IMG/VR virus record: IMGVR_UViG_3300047557_002428
Span: 1-20,281 of that record
Origin: a virus
Reading direction: 5' to 3' (one strand)
DNA: 20,281 nt
Notes under the pieces: generated by a model
The model's input: only the letters and a program-made list of their open reading frames with translations
The model's database searches: none
Told to the model about the DNA's origin: nothing
Program-made: the position numbers and the translations under genes
Shown: piece after piece, positions 6,251-13,434 of the stretch
Layout of the letters: each line of letters begins with the position of its first letter
How positions within the stretch are numbered: position 1 is the first letter of the stretch

Positions 6251-6915
6251 CAACCAAAAGTAGAATCAGGCTCCAGAGCAATATAATAAGTCACATCAAA
6301 TCCAGTATTCTTGAATCGTGACAAAAGTTTAGATGAGATGACTACCTCATAGTTGCCAGGAATAATCTTGATATTTTCAACCTTAAAGTTGAAAGTGAAT
6401 ACCTCATCAGTTTCACCAACAATCACAGAGAAATCGTTGGAAGTATCGTTTTTCTTATCACGAACAACCAGTTTTACAACGCCTGCTTCACCAACCACAG
6501 ACAAGTCAGGAAGTTGATACACAGCAGCAGCCTTAAGGAGTTTATCAAGTTCCTTGGTATCAAGAATGAAACAAACATCTTCGGAAGGAAGTGTAATAGA
6601 TTTATCTGGAGGAGTGACAATTACATTGGGATCAGCAAAGAAATACTTTGAACGAGATCGACCTTCTTTAATAACCACATATCCATCGTTCTGAAAATCA
6701 AGTTCTGCATTCTGATGCAAATTAAGTCCATTCAGAAACTGGTTCAAATCATAGATGCCAAAATCTTTGGGCAGTTCTTCTTCAATTGTTGCTTCTGCAA
6801 GAATGTTCTTCATCACCGAAATTGTGCGAAGATTATTTCCTTCTTTAAACAGAATCGACTGATTGATAGAAGAAAAGTTCTTGAGAAGTGTAAGAGTTTT
6901 ATCAGAGAGTTTCAT
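6250..6915 (-). CDS. 45: sliding clamp gp45, 221 aa
   Basis: Trimeric DNA sliding clamp. It tethers gp43 to DNA and, in T4, also activates late transcription with gp55. Recognised from the opening MKLSDKTLTLLKNFSSIN, the IYDLNQFL stretch (residues 54-61) and the overall T4 gp45-like length (T4 is 228 aa). It sits directly upstream of the endonuclease-V-like gene and gp44, as expected in this phage group. Its stop shares one base with the next ATG. There is no strong Shine-Dalgarno, and only five bases separate it from the upstream stop, so translation is probably coupled. Confidence 0.95.
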   Translation of the reverse strand: MKLSDKTLTLLKNFSSINQSILFKEGNNLRTISVMKNILAEATIEEELPKDFGIYDLNQFLNGLNLHQNAELDFQNDGYVVIKEGRSRSKYFFADPNVIVTPPDKSITLPSEDVCFILDTKELDKLLKAAAVYQLPDLSVVGEAGVVKLVVRDKKNDTSNDFSVIVGETDEVFTFNFKVENIKIIPGNYEVVISSKLLSRFKNTGFDVTYYIALEPDSTFG

Positions 6916-6920
6916 AATAA

Positions 6921-7331
6921 TCAGCGAAATTCAGAGAGTCCGTTTTCTTGACGAGAATAATGTTTGTCAAAGTGAAGCAGTAGCATAGCATAGTGAATGA
7001 CTTTCATCAAATCACGCTTATTACGTCCATCCTTGTCACCATAACGAGAACCATACTTTAGGATGTTTGCTTGACAGAAACCAGCAGCAAGTTTTTTAGC
7101 TGCCATCAGATCAATTGTTTGAATGTCATCATAACCAGATTCATCACCACAATAATGACCGCGATAAGTGCTGGTCACATAATCTTCAACATCCTTGAGA
7201 ATTTTATCTTCGTTGTATTTCCAAAGGTGATTTTTTTTATCAGTCATACTTACAGGTTTTTTTTCAATTTCAATCATATCATTAGAATTAATTGAGAACA
7301 CATATTCGGTTCCGTAAGGGTGCTCATCCAT
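6921..7331 (-). CDS. DUF3310-like protein, 136 aa
   Basis: The C-terminal half carries the pattern of DUF3310 phage proteins (called nucleotide kinase-like in some phages, function unproven): a helix with AAKKLAAGFCQANILKYGSRYG (residues 77-98), then a charged loop and RDLMKVIHYAMLLL (106-119), matching GNAIKY...AGxKxG...DLxKAxxYL. The N-terminal 30 residues are a separate short stretch, with an in-frame ATG at residue 29 that could be the true start. ATG at 7331 is kept, although a hairpin lies directly before it and no Shine-Dalgarno is seen. It is the first gene of the gp45-gp44-gp62-regA run. Confidence 0.65.
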   Translation of the reverse strand: MDEHPYGTEYVFSINSNDMIEIEKKPVSMTDKKNHLWKYNEDKILKDVEDYVTSTYRGHYCGDESGYDDIQTIDLMAAKKLAAGFCQANILKYGSRYGDKDGRNKRDLMKVIHYAMLLLHFDKHYSRQENGLSEFR

Positions 7332-7334
7332 AAT

Positions 7335-7360
7335 AAAAGAGGAGATAGTTTTACCTCCTC
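7335..7360 (-). terminator. weak terminator or leader hairpin between cobS and the DUF3310-like gene
   Basis: GAGGAG/CTCCTC (7339-7344 with 7355-7360), extended by a G-T and two A-T pairs around a 4-base loop. On the minus strand it is followed by TTTTATTATGG, the ATG being the start at 7331. The T-tract is short. The same hairpin may end cobS transcription partly, or fold over the 5' leader of the replisome operon. Confidence 0.55.
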
Positions 7361-7368
7361 ATATTCTA

Positions 7369-8487
7369 TCAAATTTGAGCAGGATAGTCAACGTATTCTA
7401 CGGTCAGTTCAGGTTGTGACGGCATTTTGAAATCAGCATCCACCTTGTCATACAGTTCAAGGAATGCTTGCTTGGTTTCGTCATCAAAACGATTAACACA
7501 AACTTGAATTGCCTTTGCCTTATCACCAAAGATACTGAAAGCACGAATAATATGAACCAAGCGGCGGGTGCTGATGATTTCCTCAATACCACCATCGTAG
7601 AAGGTCTTGCGGATGATGTCTGCCCAGTCAACCAGACGCTTACAGAAGTCACGGTCTTCCACGCCAAGATCCAGAGCAACGCTTTCAAGGATCTTCTGCT
7701 CGGTTGCGGGAGCAGGATAGGACTGCTCAAAGGTAACAGGGAACCGCTCTAGGAACGCTTCATTGAGCACGTTGGTGCCAATGAACCTACCGTCATCAGA
7801 ACCCTTGCCCTTGGTGTTTGCGGTGGCAATCACGTTGAATCCAACAGCGGGTTTGACCCAACGACCAATCTTTTTCAGGAAAACGCCCTTTCCTTCAAGG
7901 ATGGATTGTAGGCACAGAATTTTGTTGCTAGCGAGGTCGATTTCGTCAAGAAGCAGGATTGCTCCTCGCTCCAATGCCTCAATGACGGGACCGTTGTGCC
8001 AAGCAGTACTTCCATCAATAAGACGGAAACCACCAATCAAATCATCCTCGTCAGTTTCAATCGTGATATTGACGCGGATCAGTTCACGCTTAAGTTGAGC
8101 ACATGCTTGCTCCACACTGAACGTTTTACCATTACCCGAAAGACCCGTAATGAACGTAGGATAAAAGAGACGGGACTGAATAATTTTTTTAACATCAGCA
8201 AAGTTACCAAACTTGACGAAGGTATCATCTTTATCAGGAATAAGGTTTTGCTCTACAGGAGGAACCACAGCAGGTGCTTGGAAAGTACGTTCGATTTCTT
8301 CTACCTTTTGTTGGGTTACTTCAAGATTCCACTTACCACGACCAACTTTAAACTGATCAAGTTTTTTAGTAACGGTTTGGTAGTTGGAGTCATTCAGAAC
8401 ACACCAAGCACGGATATCAGCACCGGTCACGCTGTTGCCATAGAGTGCCTGGAGAGAAGTGCGGATGTAGTCAGAAGAGAGTGTCAT
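7369..8487 (-). CDS. cobS: CobS-like MoxR-family AAA+ ATPase, 372 aa
   Basis: AAA+ ATPase of the MoxR/CobS type, usually annotated in cyanophages as cobaltochelatase subunit CobS. Walker A is GLSGNGKT (115-122), Walker B is LLLDEID (178-184), and a sensor 1 Asn lies in VIATANT near residue 220. The N-terminal third includes a helical segment (TGADIRAWCVLNDSNYQTV) and a Pro/Val-rich linker (APAVVPPVEQ). MoxR ATPases normally work with a VWA-domain partner; the VWA metallopeptidase two genes upstream fits. Whether it really takes part in cobalamin synthesis is not shown by the sequence, and a protein-remodelling role is equally possible. A terminator and a TATAAT element lie directly upstream. 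Confidence 0.9.
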   Translation of the reverse strand: MTLSSDYIRTSLQALYGNSVTGADIRAWCVLNDSNYQTVTKKLDQFKVGRGKWNLEVTQQKVEEIERTFQAPAVVPPVEQNLIPDKDDTFVKFGNFADVKKIIQSRLFYPTFITGLSGNGKTFSVEQACAQLKRELIRVNITIETDEDDLIGGFRLIDGSTAWHNGPVIEALERGAILLLDEIDLASNKILCLQSILEGKGVFLKKIGRWVKPAVGFNVIATANTKGKGSDDGRFIGTNVLNEAFLERFPVTFEQSYPAPATEQKILESVALDLGVEDRDFCKRLVDWADIIRKTFYDGGIEEIISTRRLVHIIRAFSIFGDKAKAIQVCVNRFDDETKQAFLELYDKVDADFKMPSQPELTVEYVDYPAQI

Positions 8488-8510
8488 GTGTGTTTCGTTT
8501 CAACATAGTC

Positions 8511-8516
8511 ATTATA
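8511..8516 (-). promoter_or_regulatory. sigma70-type -10 (TATAAT) for cobS
   Basis: Perfect TATAAT on the minus strand, four bases after the T-tract of the terminator at 8521-8544 and 23 bases before the cobS ATG. The -35 region falls in the terminator stem and is poor. Confidence 0.5.
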
Positions 8517-8520
8517 AACG

Positions 8521-8544
8521 AAAAAGGTGGTCACAAGGACCACC
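8521..8544 (-). terminator. rho-independent terminator after the peptidase and 61-aa genes
   Basis: Perfect 7-bp stem GGTGGTC/GACCACC (8538-8544 with 8526-8532) with a 5-base loop, followed by TTTTT on the minus strand (8521-8525). It begins 6 bases after the stop of the 61-aa gene. Confidence 0.9.
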
Positions 8545-8549
8545 AGTGG

Positions 8550-8735
8550 TCAGTTTGCCAACTGGTTCCTGAGTTTCTCAAGGTAGTTGGAACTAGCAAT
8601 ATGTCCTGTATACCCAGGATAATACTTTTCTACAAGTGTTGGAATACCTACAGCAGTGATGCTACTATCACATTTAATCCATACTTCTTTGGTGTCATAT
8701 TTAATAATATGTTCAAGTGGAAATTTTTGTTTCAT
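8550..8735 (-). CDS. 61-aa protein of unknown function coupled to the metallopeptidase
   Basis: I do not recognise a family. The ATG at 8735 overlaps the TGA of the 737-aa metallopeptidase (ATGA), and the stop lies just before a strong terminator, so the frame is probably real and co-translated. The protein is soluble, with a short beta-like segment (KEVWIKCDSSITAVG) followed by an aromatic-rich region (EKYYPGYTGHIASSNYLEKLRNQLAN). It sits between the VWA/protease and the AAA+ partner and could be an adaptor, but this is inferred from position alone. Confidence 0.65.
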   Translation of the reverse strand: MKQKFPLEHIIKYDTKEVWIKCDSSITAVGIPTLVEKYYPGYTGHIASSNYLEKLRNQLAN

Positions 8736-10945
8736 GCTACTAAGGAAATAAACTCACCAAGAACTTTTTTATTTAGTTTTTTGGTCTTAAGAGACTTGAC
8801 GAAAGCAGATTTAATTTGAGATTTAGTTGCATCTTCAGAAACTTCAAACTCAGTTTCTTGAGAAAGTGCCGATGCAGACATTCCAAAGTAAGCATCATAA
8901 CCAGAGTTGGTGATAGTGAAACTCCTCAGTTTCCTCCAGTCATTCTGAATTTTTTCATACTGTTTATCAATTTGAGCATGATACATTTGAACAAACCGAT
9001 TAAAAGTACGTCCTTCAAGAACACGAATACCAATAAAGTTCATGCAAGAAAACTTATCCTTCAAATTCCTAAGAAGAACATCAGTGAACTCATGATATGC
9101 GTAACCAATTTTGTAAGTGGTTCCTAGTTTACGATCACGAATAAATGTAGTATGTGGGTTAATATACCCTGTTCCAATGTAAGGTTCTTTATCCCAACGA
9201 AGTTGAACCTCTTTATGATGAACAAGTTGATTTGCTTCACCATCAGTCAGAACAATACACTGAACTTTTTGAAGCTTGTTTTCTTTCTGAAACTTAGGAA
9301 GAATCTGGTGAAGAGTAATCAATGCTTCATTCAAAGGAGTTCCAGAAAGAGAAAGACGATTTGAGTAAGTGTAAGGAGAACTATAAGACCTACCAAAACA
9401 ATAAGCAAGACGCCAAATATTCAACATCTGATGTTCAAGAACCTTACCAGAAACTTTACTGGTAAGAATATTCATCATAGAAAAAGTTTCGTCAACAACT
9501 AGAAGACCATCTTTCTTTTGATAATGAGGAGTACGATCTGCAGAGAAGTAGCGATCATTCTCATAATCATACTCACCGCGACGCCATTCATTTGTGAAAG
9601 CATATACTTCAAAAGGAATTGAAACTTTTTTGCAGAACCAAACAAGATTGAAAAGTTGTTTACAAGTATCAAGCATCACATCACACATAGATCCGCTCCA
9701 ATCTAATACAAACACCAATCCATGATTTTTACCATCAGGAATCACAGAAACCTTCTTAAAAAGATCTTCATTGTACTTGTAGGTATGAAGACGAGAAGTA
9801 TCGAGAACACCAGTACGTGCAGTTGATGCGCGAGCATACTGATCTGCTGCTTTACGGCACTCAAACTCTTTTACAAGGTAATTAACTTCTTTTTGAGCAG
9901 AAGATTTGAACTTCTTAAACTCAAGATCAGATTCCTTATAAAGATTTTCTGGAGTAAAATTTTGTCTTTCACCATGCTCATTGTGAAGTTTTTGTTGATG
10001 AGAAAAAGAGTCGTCAATATCTTTATGAACATCAGAGTTCTTACCAATAATTGTATCAAGATTTACTTGAGGAACTTCAAGATAAACATTCTCATAACCA
10101 TCATTTCCTACAAGATCACGAATATTATCTTCCAGAGACTCTGCTGTGCGAATTTCAAGTTCTTCTTGACTTTCTGAAGATTTTATTGTAGTTTGCTCGC
10201 CTTGAGCGGTTCCGCCATAAGAATTATCAGAATCTTTTTCGGAAGAGTTATCGCTCTCACCTTCTTGTTCAGAAGAGGAGTTATTAGTCTCTACAAAATC
10301 ACTTGCAGGAGACTGCGAATTTCCTTGAGTCTCGTTAGAATCAAAATCAGAAATTTTTTGTTGTTCTTCTTTTTCCTTCTTGCAATATTTGTAAAGTTCC
10401 TCTGCAGCAATTAAAACATCTGCAAAAGTTTCAGTTGCAGAAATAAGATCGATGATTTCTTTTTCTTCTGAGTTGAAGTCTAAGGTAATGAAATTACCAA
10501 TCTTAAAGTAAAGGTTTGCACGGTCAGCAAAATTTAAAGTGGAAATATTATCATCAGCAATCTGAAAGAAATCTTGTTGGTTCAGTTCTTTATATCCATT
10601 AAAAAAAGTTTTAGCAAGTCCAGCATACTTGCGTTTCATCAGTTTCTCAACGCGAGCATCCTCAACCACATTCACAAACTGAGGAGGAACTTTTACTTGA
10701 TTAGTCCAATCTTCATCAGGTGTAAAGAGGGCATGACCAACTTCATGACCCACCAGAAGATCATAAACAAGATTGCTTGCTTTTTCCCACAAAGGAAGAG
10801 TCAGAACACGAGTGTGAACATTAAAGCAAGCAGTAGAGACATTCTTGTGCTCTACCACCAGATCTTCAGTAGCAAGTAGTTTGGCAAGTTGAGACTTAAT
10901 TTCGTGGCGGATAGGCATGATGTTGGTTGCGTATGCAGTTATCAT
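8732..10945 (-). CDS. HEXXH metallopeptidase with VWA domain (CobT-like partner of CobS), 737 aa
   Basis: Two-domain protein usually annotated as peptidase in cyanophages. The N-terminal zinc protease motif is HEVGH (67-71), followed by VEDARVEK near residues 93-100, whose glutamate is a candidate third zinc ligand. A low-complexity acidic, serine-rich linker covers roughly residues 200-260. The C-terminal VWA domain has a MIDAS motif D415-WSGS419 and a second acidic loop TDGE (D568). The layout of acidic linker plus VWA resembles CobT, the partner of CobS, but with a protease-like front domain. I used ATG at 10945; ATG at residue 10 is an alternative, and neither has a Shine-Dalgarno. A small hairpin ends at the base before the first ATG. 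The substrate is unknown. Confidence 0.88.
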   Translation of the reverse strand: MITAYATNIMPIRHEIKSQLAKLLATEDLVVEHKNVSTACFNVHTRVLTLPLWEKASNLVYDLLVGHEVGHALFTPDEDWTNQVKVPPQFVNVVEDARVEKLMKRKYAGLAKTFFNGYKELNQQDFFQIADDNISTLNFADRANLYFKIGNFITLDFNSEEKEIIDLISATETFADVLIAAEELYKYCKKEKEEQQKISDFDSNETQGNSQSPASDFVETNNSSSEQEGESDNSSEKDSDNSYGGTAQGEQTTIKSSESQEELEIRTAESLEDNIRDLVGNDGYENVYLEVPQVNLDTIIGKNSDVHKDIDDSFSHQQKLHNEHGERQNFTPENLYKESDLEFKKFKSSAQKEVNYLVKEFECRKAADQYARASTARTGVLDTSRLHTYKYNEDLFKKVSVIPDGKNHGLVFVLDWSGSMCDVMLDTCKQLFNLVWFCKKVSIPFEVYAFTNEWRRGEYDYENDRYFSADRTPHYQKKDGLLVVDETFSMMNILTSKVSGKVLEHQMLNIWRLAYCFGRSYSSPYTYSNRLSLSGTPLNEALITLHQILPKFQKENKLQKVQCIVLTDGEANQLVHHKEVQLRWDKEPYIGTGYINPHTTFIRDRKLGTTYKIGYAYHEFTDVLLRNLKDKFSCMNFIGIRVLEGRTFNRFVQMYHAQIDKQYEKIQNDWRKLRSFTITNSGYDAYFGMSASALSQETEFEVSEDATKSQIKSAFVKSLKTKKLNKKVLGEFISLVA

Positions 10946-10961
10946 AGGGCACGGAAGCCCT
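10946..10961 (-). other. hairpin abutting the metallopeptidase start codon
   Basis: AGGGC/GCCCT stem (10957-10961 with 10946-10950) with a 6-base loop, ending at the base before the ATG at 10945. There is no T-tract. It could influence ribosome access or be chance. Confidence 0.35.
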
Positions 10962-10979
10962 CAAAGTTTGTGTGGTGGG

Positions 10980-11543
10980 TCAGTTTATCAAGTGTCCTGG
11001 TCTCCCCAAGACCCAACCATCACCAGGACATTCATAACATAACTTCGTTTTCTCACCATCATTCCACCACCTTCTTCCTTTTCTAGATAAACTCATTTTA
11101 CTACAAGTTTCTTTACTAAATTTCATACACATTCTACCTTCACTAATCTTTCTTTTTGCAATTTCACTATGCATAGGATTTTCATAATTTATCCTACCTC
11201 TAACCCAACCATCACCAGGACATTCAATTGCTTGAGTATTTCTTTCACCATTATTCCACCAGACATATTTTCTACCTTTACCACCACATCCACCAGAAGT
11301 TAAATTCACTAATATCCCACCATTACATTTTAAACCAAATAAAAAAATCATATATTCTTCGTGCAAAAATGCTTCTTCTTCCGTGATATTTCTTTTTAGG
11401 AAAATAATTCTGTCCTTCGGTGGAGGAGTTAGTCCATTATTTTCTGCACGATAATGACTTTTATATGCTCTTCTACCAGTTCCTTTTCCAATATAATATG
11501 GTGTTCTATCCTCTCTCAACCAAGCATAGGTATAATATTTCAT
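10980..11543 (-). CDS. free-standing GIY-YIG homing endonuclease, 187 aa
   Basis: GIY-YIG nuclease: YTYAWLR (4-10) and TPYYIGKG (14-21) form the signature strands, RRAYKSH follows, and E62/E63 in AFLHEEYMIFLFG are candidates for the catalytic metal-binding Glu. LVNLTSGGCGG (78-88) is the usual closing loop. Two short DNA-binding NUMOD3-like elements follow (NPMHSEIAKRKISEGR at 122-137, FSKETCSKMSLSRKGR at 142-157). They are flanked by two copies of a WWN(N/D)GE...ECPGDGW(V)xGR module (95-117 and 159-181). The gene is AT-rich and sits as an insertion between gp46 and the peptidase, as selfish intergenic nucleases do. A perfect late promoter lies upstream. It appears intact. Confidence 0.9.
   Translation of the reverse strand: MKYYTYAWLREDRTPYYIGKGTGRRAYKSHYRAENNGLTPPPKDRIIFLKRNITEEEAFLHEEYMIFLFGLKCNGGILVNLTSGGCGGKGRKYVWWNNGERNTQAIECPGDGWVRGRINYENPMHSEIAKRKISEGRMCMKFSKETCSKMSLSRKGRRWWNDGEKTKLCYECPGDGWVLGRPGHLIN
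11011..11034. repeat. 24-bp direct repeat, copy 1 (within the homing endonuclease)
   Basis: Identical to 11203-11226, 192 bp (64 codons) away. It encodes the repeated ECPGDGWV core of the two WWN-type modules. Identity at the DNA level suggests recent duplication or gene conversion. Confidence 0.85.
11203..11226. repeat. 24-bp direct repeat, copy 2 (within the homing endonuclease)
   Basis: Identical to 11011-11034; together they bracket the NUMOD3-like DNA-binding elements of the endonuclease. Confidence 0.85.
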
Positions 11544-11566
11544 AGACGCTTTATTAACTCAATAAT

Positions 11567-11574
11567 TATTTATA
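11567..11574 (-). promoter_or_regulatory. late promoter TATAAATA for the homing endonuclease
   Basis: Exact match on the minus strand to the T4 late consensus TATAAATA. It abuts the T-tract of the terminator at 11575-11608 and lies 23 bases before the ATG at 11543. gp55, encoded upstream, is the expected recognition factor. Confidence 0.75.
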
Positions 11575-11707
11575 AAAAAGAAGCGTCTCGTTGATTGAGA
11601 CGCTTCTTGAGTGCTTGTCTTCGTGCTTTTGCTTGCCTCAGTGCTTGCGGTTTAAGTTTTCGTTTCTGTTCTTTCTTAGAGTGATGCTTCCAGTTTGGGA
11701 CTTGCAT
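11570..11707 (-). CDS. 45-aa very basic protein downstream of gp46
   Basis: Read directly from ATG at 11707 to TAA at 11570-11572. Sequence features: MQVPNWKHHSKKEQKRKLK, then an Ala/Gln/Arg-rich helix (QALRQAKARRQALKKRLNQR) and a short DASFL tail. About 15 of 45 residues are Lys or Arg plus two His, so it is likely a nucleic-acid-binding helix. It starts 14 bases after the gp46 stop, with a weak AAAGAAC ribosome site. The terminator hairpin forms the last third of the reading frame, and the stop codon lies inside the TATAAATA late promoter, so coding and control sequences overlap completely here. The composition and the gp46 spacing support a real gene, but I know no family. Confidence 0.55.
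   Translation of the reverse strand: MQVPNWKHHSKKEQKRKLKPQALRQAKARRQALKKRLNQRDASFL
11575..11608 (-). terminator. strong 12-bp terminator after gp46 and the basic 45-aa gene
   Basis: Perfect 12-bp stem AAGAAGCGTCTC/GAGACGCTTCTT (11597-11608 with 11578-11589) with a 7-base loop, followed by T residues on the minus strand. It lies inside the 3' end of the 45-aa reading frame and directly before the late promoter. Confidence 0.92.
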
Positions 11708-11721
11708 TGTTCTTTGGTGAT

Positions 11722-13434
11722 TCAGACCACCATACGTGAAAAACCTTTGACTTTCTCAAATCGGATGACACTTTCGAATCTGTCCTCTAATCCAGTCTTA
11801 TGAGAGATAACGAAAATATTAGCATCTTTAATCACATAACGGATAATCTTAAGGAACTCTTCTGTTCCAAATCCATCAAGTGAAGAATCGAACACCTCAT
11901 CCATAATCAGAAGATTTGTATTAACTGAGTTCTTCATTCTTGCAACTTCTCTCCAAGTGAAGAGAAGTGCTAGGTCAATTCTCATCTTTTCTCCTTCACT
12001 AAAGGAAGCATAGGAGAAATCTTCGTGGATGGGAGACTGGACGGTTTCGTTAAATTCCTCATCAAGCGTAAAGTTAATGTAGAAATCCATCATTTGCAAG
12101 TAACGATTGACTTGCTGATTGATGAGAGGCAAATACTTTTTGATGATTTTGGATTTTACTCCACCGTCTTTGAGTAAACTATACGAAAAATCGTAATAGT
12201 TGATTGTGTCTTTTTTAGAAGCGAGTTCGTCGTATGTAGTTTTTAAGTTGTCTTTGAAGGATTCTAACTTCTCATGTTCAGAATTTCGGTTTGCAAGGTT
12301 CTCGGCAAAAGTTTGAATTTCAGATTCAAGATTTTGGATTTGTCTCCGTAATCCATTAATCTTAATATTGTTTTGAGAAATGCCATTCGTTAATTTTGAA
12401 ATCTCCTTCGTTAGAGTATTGAATTGACGCTCTCGCTCCTCTTCCTCTTTAATTGCCTCCTCCAGTTCTTTATAACCAGATTGCAACTCTTTTGCTTTAT
12501 TTTGAGCGTCATTAATTCTATTTATTCTGAACCTCTCATCGATGGGTTGAGTGCAAGTAGGGCATACCGTATTCTCAGTAAAGAACTTATGTTCTTTGGT
12601 AATAGTAGATACTTTCTGAGAGATTTTACCCTTAAGATTTCCCAACTTACGGAGTTTTTCAGCATATCCAGTAATAGCATCCTGCTCACAAATAAGTGCT
12701 TTAAGTGGATCTTCTACAGATTCATTTTCTTTCATATAATTGCCGATTTCTTTATCTAGATTAGCAATCTTTTTCTTATTGGCATTTATATTATCTTTTC
12801 CACGGTTTTCAAGTTCTTCAATAAAACTCTGTTGCATATTAACTTTATCAAGAAGAGATTCTTTCTTCAACTCAAGAACTTTAATATCTTCTTTTGCTTG
12901 ACGAATTTTTTCTTTAATCACCATATTCATCGAAGAAAAAATCTTAATGTCAAGAAGATCTTCTATTACTTCTCTACGATGAGCAGCAGAAAGTTGCATA
13001 AAAGGAACAAAAGTACTTGACCCCAAAATTACAATCTGAGTGAAAGACTTATAATTCATTTTAAGAACATTTTGCTCCAACCATTTTTGTTGATCAAGAG
13101 CTGCTGCAGACTGATCAAGTGCAGCATCATTTCTCCAGATTTCAAATAGTGCTGGTTTAATTCCTCTTACAACTTTCCATTCAGTATTTCCAATTGAAAA
13201 CTCAACTTCAACTCTACAGTCCTTTTCATTTACTGAATTGATAAGTTGTGGTTTATTGATTTTGCGAAATGGTTTTCCAAACAAGGCAAATGTAAGTGCA
13301 TCTAGAACAGTACTTTTTCCTGCACCATTTGTTCCGACAATAAGATTAGTTTTATTTTTTGTGAAATCAACTTCAGTGTACTGTGTTCCCGTACTTAAGA
13401 AGTTTTTCCAACGAATAGTCTTAAATAAAATCAT
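11722..13434 (-). CDS. 46: gp46 recombination endonuclease subunit (Rad50/SbcC-like), 570 aa
   Basis: ATPase subunit of the gp46/gp47 complex (Rad50-Mre11 type), which resects DNA ends for recombination-dependent replication. Walker A is GTNGAGKST (34-42). The two long coiled-coil arms flank a zinc hook CPTC (291-294). The ABC signature is FSEGEK (S479), and Walker B is LLIMDEVFD with D512 and E513. Length matches T4 gp46 (560 aa). The start overlaps the DUF3110 gene by 14 bases. It is cotranscribed with gp47 and appears complete. Confidence 0.97.
   Translation of the reverse strand: MILFKTIRWKNFLSTGTQYTEVDFTKNKTNLIVGTNGAGKSTVLDALTFALFGKPFRKINKPQLINSVNEKDCRVEVEFSIGNTEWKVVRGIKPALFEIWRNDAALDQSAAALDQQKWLEQNVLKMNYKSFTQIVILGSSTFVPFMQLSAAHRREVIEDLLDIKIFSSMNMVIKEKIRQAKEDIKVLELKKESLLDKVNMQQSFIEELENRGKDNINANKKKIANLDKEIGNYMKENESVEDPLKALICEQDAITGYAEKLRKLGNLKGKISQKVSTITKEHKFFTENTVCPTCTQPIDERFRINRINDAQNKAKELQSGYKELEEAIKEEEERERQFNTLTKEISKLTNGISQNNIKINGLRRQIQNLESEIQTFAENLANRNSEHEKLESFKDNLKTTYDELASKKDTINYYDFSYSLLKDGGVKSKIIKKYLPLINQQVNRYLQMMDFYINFTLDEEFNETVQSPIHEDFSYASFSEGEKMRIDLALLFTWREVARMKNSVNTNLLIMDEVFDSSLDGFGTEEFLKIIRYVIKDANIFVISHKTGLEDRFESVIRFEKVKGFSRMVV

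Noticed and set aside
6251-6253. TTG start one codon before the ATG of the endonuclease-V-like gene
   Set aside because: ATG at 6250 follows directly and forms the TGATG overlap with gp45.
7763-8508. Plus-strand frames opposite cobS
   Set aside because: Shadow frames of the AAA+ gene; composition is that of reverse-complement coding sequence.
7369-10945. A cobalamin biosynthesis operon
   Set aside because: Only chelatase-like CobS and a CobT-like protein are seen; no other cob genes in the window.
10980-11543. Insertion sequence around the GIY-YIG gene
   Set aside because: No transposase and no terminal inverted repeats; the 24-bp repeats lie inside the coding sequence, so it is a homing endonuclease insertion.
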